Below, one piece after another: positions 1 to 5,827 of a stretch of 7,032 bases of DNA. This DNA is from Prevotellaceae bacterium (lineage in GTDB: Bacteria; Bacteroidota; Bacteroidia; Bacteroidales; Bacteroidaceae). The DNA lies in the NCBI GenBank assembly GCA_030523505.1, contig JAUNIK010000045.1:4342-11373 (forward strand), written 5' to 3'. The notes under the pieces are model-generated. The model made no database searches. It worked only from the letters and a program-made list of their open reading frames with translations, and was not told the origin of the DNA. A program made the translations under genes and the position numbers. Each line of letters opens with the position of its first letter. Positions within the stretch are counted from its first letter, which is position 1.

Positions 1-1
1 C

Positions 2-2131
2 ACTGATTTCAGCAACATATATTTCTTTGCCGACAGCCTGGTGAGTTTCGACACTGCCACGGGTAAGGGCTTGCTTCAATGGAAGCGTGAACAGTTGATG
101 CCTCGACAGGCTTTCAATGCTAACACTTATCTGCACCAGCCTCTGCAGATGCTCGACTTCCCTACTCCGGCTTACGATAACAACCCTCAGTTGCAGTTCT
201 GCATCGAACCAGTAAACGAGCGCACTGTACGTGTCCGCGTGTTCACCACTCCTATCATTCCAAAGGAGGATTACAGCGATGAGATGATGCTCGTGGGCAA
301 GCCTGCCGATGGTCGCGCGAAATGGAATGTAACGAAGACTGCCAACGGTGTGGAGTATAAATCGACTGAGGGTAGTATCTGTGTCAATGCCTATCCTTGG
401 CGTATCGTTATCAAGGACAAGAACGGCAAGGAACTGACTCACACTCGTACATGGAATGATAACGACAGCACTCAGATAAAAGTTCCTCCTTTCCTCTTTA
501 TGAAACGTGGTTCGGACAACAGCCGTGCCATCAATCCGGTATTCTCACTTGCCCCTGGCGAGAAGATTTTCGGTTGCGGCGAGTCGTTCACATCACTCAA
601 CAAGGTTGGACAGAAGGTAAACCTTTTCGTGACTGATCCTCAGGGACCTGAGTCGCCTGATATGTACAAGCCTATTCCATTCTTCTTCAGTAGCAAGGGC
701 TACGGAATGTTCATGCACACCTCGGCTCCAGTGACCTGCGATTTCGGTTGTTCGTATATTGGTGCCAACAAACTGTTCATGGCCGACGAGGAGATGGACT
801 TCTTCATTTTCTTCGGCAATCCGAAGGAGATTCTCAGTGAATACACAGCCCTCGTGGGTCGCCCAGAGATGCCACCATTATGGTCGTTCGGCACATGGCA
901 GAGCCGCATCACATATTTCTCAGAGCAGGAAGGTCGCGAGGTTGCAAAGAAACTGCGCGAAAACAGAATTCCTACCGATGTGATTCATTTCGACACAGGT
1001 TGGTTTGGTGTTGACTGGCAGTGCGACTATGAGTTTGCCAAGGATCGCTTCGACAATCCTACACAGATGCTCGCCGATATGAAGAAGGACGGATTCCATG
1101 TTTGTCTTTGGCAGTTACCTTATTTCACTCCGAAGAATCGCTATTTCAACGAACTCGTAGAGAAGGACCTCTATGTACACAACGACAAAGGTCAGTTGCC
1201 ATACGAGGATGTAGTGCTCGACTTCACCAACCCTGCCACTGTGGCTTGGTATCAGGATAAACTCGCTGGTTTGTTGAAGCAAGGTGTGGGCGTTATCAAG
1301 GCCGACTTCGGCGAGGCTGCTCCTTATCTGAATGGTATCTATCACAACGGAAAGAGCGGATTGTATGAGCATAACCTCTATCCAGTGCGTTACAACAAGG
1401 CTGCCTATGATATTATAAAGAAGACCAACAATGGCGAGGGTATCATCTGGGGCCGCTCGGCGTGGGCGGGCAGTCAGCGTTACCCACTCCACTGGGGTGG
1501 CGATGCTGCAACAACGAATACTGGTTTGCAGGGCGACATCCGTGGTGGACTGTCATTCGGATTGAGCGGTTTCTGTTTCTGGAGCAACGATATGGGCGGA
1601 TTCGTGACAAAGAGTCCTGAGAACCTGTACCGTCGCTGGGTGCCATACGGATTCCTCACCAGTCACTCACGTACTCATGGTGTTGAAACCGAGCCTTGGC
1701 TTTACAACGAGGCTTTCGTGGACTACTATCGCAAGTGTGCCGAGATGAAATACAAGCTCATGCCATATATCGTTGATCAAGCAAAGATTTGTGTTGAGAA
1801 CGGATGGCCAATGCAGCGTGCACTGCTCCTTGAATTCCCTGACGATCCAGGAGCGTGGAACATCGAGGATGAATATATGTTTGGTTCCGACATTCTCGTG
1901 GCTCCAATGCTCGAGGATGCGAAGGAGCGTCTCGTATATCTGCCACAGGGCCAGAACTGGGTTGACTACCAGTCGGGCAAGGTTTATAAGCCAGGCTGGA
2001 GAACCATCGAGGCTGGCGAGATTGAGATTGTGATGCTCGTGCGTCAGGGTGCAAAGATCAAGCAGGTACCAGTGGCACAGAGCGTGGACAAAATCCAGTG
2101 GGACAAGGTTACCGTAAAAACCTGGAAATAG
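2..2131 (+). CDS. GH31 family alpha-glycosidase, alpha-xylosidase (YicI)-like, 5' partial
   Basis: A retaining glycoside hydrolase of family GH31, most likely an alpha-xylosidase that releases xylose from alpha-xylosides such as xyloglucan fragments. The reading frame is open to the window edge: the codons before the GTG at 41 read TDFSNIYFFADSL and continue smoothly, so that GTG is probably internal and the true start and any signal peptide lie outside. Order: N-terminal beta-sandwich, (beta/alpha)8 barrel from about nt 860 to 1830, C-terminal beta domains. The nucleophile Asp is in IKADFGE (codon 1304-1306) and the acid/base Asp in HWGGD (codon 1502-1504). They are 66 residues apart, the same spacing as Asp416 and Asp482 of E. 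coli YicI. The Cys of WQCDYEF (codon 1022-1024) and the Lys of IKADFGE (1298-1300) match YicI xyloside-binding positions. The fold and catalysis are secure; the exact substrate is inferred. No SusC/SusD or other glycan-utilisation gene is visible in the window. Confidence 0.9.
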   Translation, partial: TDFSNIYFFADSLVSFDTATGKGLLQWKREQLMPRQAFNANTYLHQPLQMLDFPTPAYDNNPQLQFCIEPVNERTVRVRVFTTPIIPKEDYSDEMMLVGKPADGRAKWNVTKTANGVEYKSTEGSICVNAYPWRIVIKDKNGKELTHTRTWNDNDSTQIKVPPFLFMKRGSDNSRAINPVFSLAPGEKIFGCGESFTSLNKVGQKVNLFVTDPQGPESPDMYKPIPFFFSSKGYGMFMHTSAPVTCDFGCSYIGANKLFMADEEMDFFIFFGNPKEILSEYTALVGRPEMPPLWSFGTWQSRITYFSEQEGREVAKKLRENRIPTDVIHFDTGWFGVDWQCDYEFAKDRFDNPTQMLADMKKDGFHVCLWQLPYFTPKNRYFNELVEKDLYVHNDKGQLPYEDVVLDFTNPATVAWYQDKLAGLLKQGVGVIKADFGEAAPYLNGIYHNGKSGLYEHNLYPVRYNKAAYDIIKKTNNGEGIIWGRSAWAGSQRYPLHWGGDAATTNTGLQGDIRGGLSFGLSGFCFWSNDMGGFVTKSPENLYRRWVPYGFLTSHSRTHGVETEPWLYNEAFVDYYRKCAEMKYKLMPYIVDQAKICVENGWPMQRALLLEFPDDPGAWNIEDEYMFGSDILVAPMLEDAKERLVYLPQGQNWVDYQSGKVYKPGWRTIEAGEIEIVMLVRQGAKIKQVPVAQSVDKIQWDKVTVKTWK

Positions 2132-2168
2132 AAAAATAAAATCCCATAATTCTGAAAATTCTTCCCTC

Positions 2169-2939
2169 ATGGCGCTGTCAAATATAGAGAAGCATTACAA
2201 CAAGCACCCCGAGGATCTGCGATTGTTGCGCAGACACGGGATAGTGGAGTTTGAAACAACGATGCACCATCTACACCGGTTTCTCAAACCTGATGATACC
2301 ATCCTCGACATCGGGGCTGGTACGGGTCGCTACACCTCGGCTTTGATGGCTGAAGGGTATAAGGTGAAGGCGGTGGAACTGGTGAAGCGCAATATCGATG
2401 TATTCCTGAAGCGCGAACCGACGGCTGATGTGGTGCAGGGCGATGCGCGCAACATGCCTTTCATTGAGGATAACACAGCTGATGTGACACTCCTGCTCGG
2501 TCCGTTGTATCATCTCTTCGGCGACGAGGAGAAAGTGAAGGCTCTGAAAGAGGCAAAGCGTGTGACAAAACCCGGAGGACTGATATTCGTGGCATATCTC
2601 ATGAACGAATACAGCATTCTGTCGTATTGTTTTGATGAGGATCGCATTGGTGAACTTATGGAGAAAGGCTTTGTGGATAAGGAATTCCACATTCAGTCGC
2701 AGGAGGGCGAGTTGTATGACTATATCCGTTTGGACGACATTAACCGACTGAACGAGAAGGCTGGCTTGGAGCGTGTGACGATATTCTCGCCTGATGGTGC
2801 CGCCGACTACATGCGCACGCGCCTAAACCGTATGAATGATGACACGTTCGCGCGATTCATAGAATATCAGAAATGCATCTCCGAGCGCCCGGAACTAATC
2901 GGTGCCGGCAGCCACACAGTGGATATATTAAGACGATAA
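2169..2939 (+). CDS. Class I SAM-dependent methyltransferase, substrate unknown
   Basis: A 256-residue cytoplasmic methyltransferase with a Rossmann-type SAM-binding fold. Visible motifs in order: motif I LDIGAGTG (residues 46-53), the acidic residue that usually contacts the SAM ribose at the end of strand 2 (Glu70 in KAVELV), GDARNMPF (91-98), and motif IV with LLLGPLYHL (108-116), followed by the RVTKPGG turn. The C-terminal part (about 150-256) is not a general SAM-binding element and probably forms the substrate cap. It ends in a segment containing SERPELIGAGSHT, which I recall as characteristic of an uncharacterised family in gut Bacteroidota and Firmicutes. The ATG at 2169 gives a sensible N-terminus; there is no Shine-Dalgarno, which is normal for Bacteroidota. 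It starts 37 bp after the glycosidase and ends 49 bp before the phospholipase start, on the same strand, so it may be co-transcribed. The methyl acceptor (small molecule, lipid, protein or RNA) cannot be told from the sequence. Confidence 0.85.
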   Translation: MALSNIEKHYNKHPEDLRLLRRHGIVEFETTMHHLHRFLKPDDTILDIGAGTGRYTSALMAEGYKVKAVELVKRNIDVFLKREPTADVVQGDARNMPFIEDNTADVTLLLGPLYHLFGDEEKVKALKEAKRVTKPGGLIFVAYLMNEYSILSYCFDEDRIGELMEKGFVDKEFHIQSQEGELYDYIRLDDINRLNEKAGLERVTIFSPDGAADYMRTRLNRMNDDTFARFIEYQKCISERPELIGAGSHTVDILRR

Positions 2940-2950
2940 CATGTCCTGTT

Positions 2951-2971
2951 CCTCGCGCTATCATCGCGAGG
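2951..2971 (+). other. Intergenic GC-rich hairpin (7-bp stem, 7-nt loop)
   Basis: CCTCGCG (2951-2957) and CGCGAGG (2965-2971) are perfect inverted repeats around the loop CTATCAT. The hairpin lies between the methyltransferase stop and the phospholipase start and is followed by an A tract rather than a T tract, so it is not a classical intrinsic terminator on either strand. It could stabilise or process the mRNA between the two genes, or modulate phospholipase expression. The structure is seen directly; the role is a guess. Confidence 0.5.
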
Positions 2972-2988
2972 CAAAAAAAATTGATTAT

Positions 2989-3990
2989 ATGAAACAGATT
3001 ACTTTTCTTGCAGTATTGCTTATGGTAAGTATCACGGCACATGCTGACGACTGGATGAGTCGCCTCAATGACAGTACTCCGATAACACAGTTGTCAATCC
3101 CTGGCACTCACGACACTGGCACTGGCAACGGATTCACCGAGGAATGGGCAGAAAAAGCACTGACCTTCGCACAGACACAGGATTGTTCGTTGGCTGAGCA
3201 GCTGAAATGTGGTGTCCGTGCCTTCGATCTCCGTCCTGCATTCATTACCGACGCAGAGGGAGCTCATCTGCATATCTTCCACGGACTGATGAAAACCCAA
3301 CTGAACTATGAGAAGGCTCTCTATCAACTCTGCGACTTCCTCGATGCCCACCCTACCGAGTTCGCTTTCATCGTGCAGCGCCACGAGACCGACGGTGATG
3401 GCAACGACAAGGGATGGCACAAGGCAATGAACGATTTCCTGCATCAGAGCAGAATCATGAGCCACATCATTGAATATAACTCATCGCTCACCGTGGGCGA
3501 TGTGCGCGGAAAGATTATCTTCCTCTCCCGAGTGCGCTATGCTGAACAACCTGTGGGAGCTTTCATCGACGACTGGACATCCGATGAGGATTTCGCGGAA
3601 CAGGCAAAAGCAAAGATTGTGAACGACAGAGGTACATCGCCACTCTATGTGCAGGATTTCTACGACACCCGTGGCGAGGATATCAACATCAAACTGGCGT
3701 GCATTGAGAAAATGCTCAGAGCACCGAAAACCGACAATCCGCTTGTCATCAACCACTGTTCGGGATACAGTGCATCAGTTATGATTGGCAATGATGAGTT
3801 TGCCACTACCGATGGCTATCGTGCCAATGCATCTGTCACAAACACAGTAATGATAAAGATGCTCCGTGATTATCGTGGAGCAACAGGATTGGTGATGATG
3901 GACTTCGCCGCAGTCAACAAGTCCGGCCGTTACAATGTGAACGGCAAGAAGCTCATCAAAGCCCTCATCAAGCAGAATTTTAAGAAGTAG
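2989..3990 (+). CDS. Secreted phosphatidylinositol-specific phospholipase C (PI-PLC X domain) protein
   Basis: A 333-residue exported protein of the bacterial PI-PLC family, which cleaves phosphatidylinositol (and in some members GPI anchors) to diacylglycerol and inositol cyclic phosphate. I chose the ATG at 2989 over the in-frame ATG at 2941. It begins directly with a signal peptide (MKQ, hydrophobic FLAVLLMV, then a likely signal peptidase I site AHA/DD near residue 19), whereas the longer version adds a charged 16-residue leader translated through a hairpin. There is no lipobox Cys. Active-site residues match Bacillus cereus PI-PLC: His41 and Asp42 in SIPGTHDTG, Asp80 and Arg82 in AFDLR, His98 in IFHGL, and Asp305 in VMMDF. 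The Arg at position 82, where calcium-dependent relatives carry Asp, points to the metal-independent type. It is last in the rightward gene run and converges with the transporter gene. Actual substrate and final location (periplasm or outside) are unknown. Confidence 0.9.
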   Translation: MKQITFLAVLLMVSITAHADDWMSRLNDSTPITQLSIPGTHDTGTGNGFTEEWAEKALTFAQTQDCSLAEQLKCGVRAFDLRPAFITDAEGAHLHIFHGLMKTQLNYEKALYQLCDFLDAHPTEFAFIVQRHETDGDGNDKGWHKAMNDFLHQSRIMSHIIEYNSSLTVGDVRGKIIFLSRVRYAEQPVGAFIDDWTSDEDFAEQAKAKIVNDRGTSPLYVQDFYDTRGEDINIKLACIEKMLRAPKTDNPLVINHCSGYSASVMIGNDEFATTDGYRANASVTNTVMIKMLRDYRGATGLVMMDFAAVNKSGRYNVNGKKLIKALIKQNFKK

Positions 3991-3994
3991 CTCC

Positions 3995-4018
3995 AGCCCC
4001 CGCTTTGGAGAGGGGGCT
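3995..4018. terminator. Hairpin between convergent genes, possible bidirectional terminator
   Basis: AGCCCCC (3995-4001) and GGGGGCT (4012-4018) form a perfect 7-bp GC-rich stem with a 10-nt loop, 5 nt after the phospholipase stop and overlapping the 3' end of the opposing transporter gene. Position and strength suit transcription termination for both genes, but neither strand has a T run after the stem, so it is not a standard intrinsic terminator. It may instead act as a 3'-end mRNA stabiliser or be one copy of a dispersed intergenic repeat. Confidence 0.5.
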
Positions 4019-5687
4019 ACGATAGGGTCCACAACAAAAGGAACTGTATAATAACCACGCGGAGGAACATTCCCAATGGATAGACGGTAGCATAACTTAC
4101 TCCCGGTGCATCACCCTCTACACAGTCGTTGGCATAAGACAATGCCATCGGGTTTGCCATACTGCCACACAACATTCCATAGGTTGTGCCTACATCCATC
4201 TTCTCTATTTTCAGACACCACACAGCCATGAGAAGCACTGGCACGATGGTGATTGTGAAACCAAGACCAACCCACAGGAAGCCCTGTGGACGCATCACGG
4301 TTTCTATGAAATGCTGACCTGACGACAAACCGAGACAAGCCAAATACAACGAGAGTCCTACGCCTCGCAACATAAGGTTTGCCGAACGGGTGGTATATGT
4401 GCGGAGACGTATCCTCGCTCCGTATGCTCCCATGAGGATTCCGGAAATGATTGGGCCTCCAGCCAATCCCAGTCTTACAGGCAGCGACATTCCCGGTAAC
4501 ATGATTGGCAGACATCCTATCATCAATCCGAGGGTGATGCCCACGAAGATTGAAGCCAGGTTAGGATCCTTAAGCGAACCAATCTTTCCGCCCATCTCTG
4601 TCTCTACCTTTTCCAACGACTCGGCAGTTCCCACAACGGTAATTCTGTCGCCATACTGCAATGTCAAGTCCGGCGTTGCCAAGAGGTGCAAGCCCATACG
4701 GTTCACACGGCTCACATTTACCTGATATCGGTTGTGGAGTCGCAGCGAGCCCAACTTACGGCCATTGATGTCGCTGTTGGTGATGACGATATTCCTTGAG
4801 AACAGTTTTCCGTCGAGGTTATCCCAGTTCACATCACCTCGGTTCCAGTTCTCGCTCTTGTCCTGTACACCGAAAAGCATCGTGAGCTGTGCCAGATATT
4901 TCTCCTCGGTAACAACCATCAGGTGGTCATTGAGCTGCAACATTGTCTCACCCGTTGGCGACTCGGCTGATGTCTCATTACGCCACACACGAGAGATGAT
5001 AAACTTCGATGTAGTGAGTTTGGCGATGTCTTTCAGTTTCATACCGTCGCAGGCCGGGTTCTTCACCTGGAAGGTCGCGATATATGGTTTCGCAGTGTTT
5101 TCCTTTGCTGGTCGTTTGGCGGCAATCTTCACCATCGCCATCTTATTGAGCAACACCATAGCAAGAATCACACCTACCACGCCTAAAGGATAAGTCACTG
5201 CACATCCGAGGGCTGCGCTCGATGCGTCGATGCCCAACTGCGACAATGTCTGCTGGGCTGCAGCAAGAGCCGGGGTGTTGGTGACTGCACCACAGAGGAT
5301 GCCCGAGATGTCTGAAATAGGTATGTTGAATGCGAATGCCAGTCCAATCGCTAAGAGTGTTCCGAGTATCACATTGACTGTGCTCAGCACATTCAGTCGG
5401 ATGCCCGAGCCAAGAAACGAATGCACGAAACCCGGACCCACCTCAAGACCTACCTCATATACAAACAGCACCAGACCGAAACTCTGGGCGAAGCTCAGCA
5501 TTCCCGGTTCTATGCTCAAGCCGAAATGTCCGGCCATGATTCCAATGAAGAAAACGAAGGTTGCACCGAGCGAAACTCCCGCCACGCGCACTTTGCCTAG
5601 GGCTGTTCCCAAGGCTATGATGATGGCAAGCACCACAGTGGCTTGAATGGGTGAATGCTCTATCAATATCTCGTTAATCCAATCCAT
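4017..5687 (-). CDS. YidE/AspT-family putative membrane transporter with two TrkA-C (RCK_C) domains
   Basis: A 556-residue inner-membrane protein of the aspartate-alanine exchanger-like family (YidE/YbjL/AspT type). The order is typical: N-terminal membrane half (residues 1 to about 185), two consecutive cytoplasmic TrkA-C type domains (about 200-275 and 295-365, the second with INGRKLGSLRL and YGDRITVVG), then a second membrane half (about 376-556). The halves are an internal duplication: GILCGAVTNTPAL (129-141) matches GMLCGSMANPMAL (504-516), TYPLGV (165-170) matches VYPLGM (535-540), and FVYEVGLEVG (75-84) matches LYLACLGLSSG (447-457). Family members exchange or export small anions or amino acids; TrkA-C domains usually bind a ligand that gates transport. 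The substrate here is unknown. The ATG at 5687 opens straight into an amphipathic and then hydrophobic segment, and a Bacteroidota promoter sits about 60 bp upstream. The last residues (WTLS) and the stop run into a hairpin. Confidence 0.88.
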   Translation of the reverse strand: MDWINEILIEHSPIQATVVLAIIIALGTALGKVRVAGVSLGATFVFFIGIMAGHFGLSIEPGMLSFAQSFGLVLFVYEVGLEVGPGFVHSFLGSGIRLNVLSTVNVILGTLLAIGLAFAFNIPISDISGILCGAVTNTPALAAAQQTLSQLGIDASSAALGCAVTYPLGVVGVILAMVLLNKMAMVKIAAKRPAKENTAKPYIATFQVKNPACDGMKLKDIAKLTTSKFIISRVWRNETSAESPTGETMLQLNDHLMVVTEEKYLAQLTMLFGVQDKSENWNRGDVNWDNLDGKLFSRNIVITNSDINGRKLGSLRLHNRYQVNVSRVNRMGLHLLATPDLTLQYGDRITVVGTAESLEKVETEMGGKIGSLKDPNLASIFVGITLGLMIGCLPIMLPGMSLPVRLGLAGGPIISGILMGAYGARIRLRTYTTRSANLMLRGVGLSLYLACLGLSSGQHFIETVMRPQGFLWVGLGFTITIVPVLLMAVWCLKIEKMDVGTTYGMLCGSMANPMALSYANDCVEGDAPGVSYATVYPLGMFLRVVIIQFLLLWTLS

Positions 5688-5750
5688 AGATTGTTGCTTT
5701 GTAGTTTGTCAAATAATCAAATTGAATCAGCACCTTTACTTAAGGCGCTA

Positions 5751-5782
5751 CAAAATTATAAAAAAGAGTTGACCTCAACAAA
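5751..5782 (-). promoter_or_regulatory. Bacteroidota-type promoter for the YidE/AspT-like transporter
   Basis: Read on the minus strand, TTTG (5782-5779) is followed after 20 nt by TAATTTTG (5758-5751), a full match to the Bacteroidota -33 TTTG / -7 TAnnTTTG consensus at about the expected spacing. Transcription would start near 5745, leaving a leader of roughly 55-60 nt before the ATG at 5687. It is the only full consensus match I noticed in the intergenic gaps and implies transcription independent of the upstream MATE gene. The spacer contains a short dyad (5768-5779). Confidence 0.65.
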
Positions 5783-5827
5783 CAATCTGCCAAAAAAGTA
5801 TATTATTACCTTATTATATCACTATCG

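Noticed and set aside
2132..2168. A possible promoter between the glycosidase and the methyltransferase (TAATTCTG).
   Set aside because: It has a mismatch in the TAnnTTTG core and no TTTG box about 20 bases upstream.
1667..2170. A 167-codon leftward frame opposite the glycosidase.
   Set aside because: It is antisense to the conserved GH31 C-terminal region, has no domain signature and no promoter.
2271..2690. A 139-codon leftward frame opposite the methyltransferase.
   Set aside because: It overlaps the SAM-binding motifs of the real gene in antisense and shows no protein-like pattern.
3991..4018. A possible RNA pseudoknot: CTCC (3991-3994) could pair with GGAG (4007-4010) in the loop of the hairpin.
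   Set aside because: No linker is left between the two 5' strands and only one base crosses on the other side, so forming both stems together is sterically unlikely. At most it is a competing weak stem.
5792..5827. A possible terminator after the MATE gene (AT-rich imperfect repeat then a T tract on the minus strand).
   Set aside because: The pairing is AT-only and interrupted, so no stable stem forms. Low-complexity AT-rich DNA explains it.
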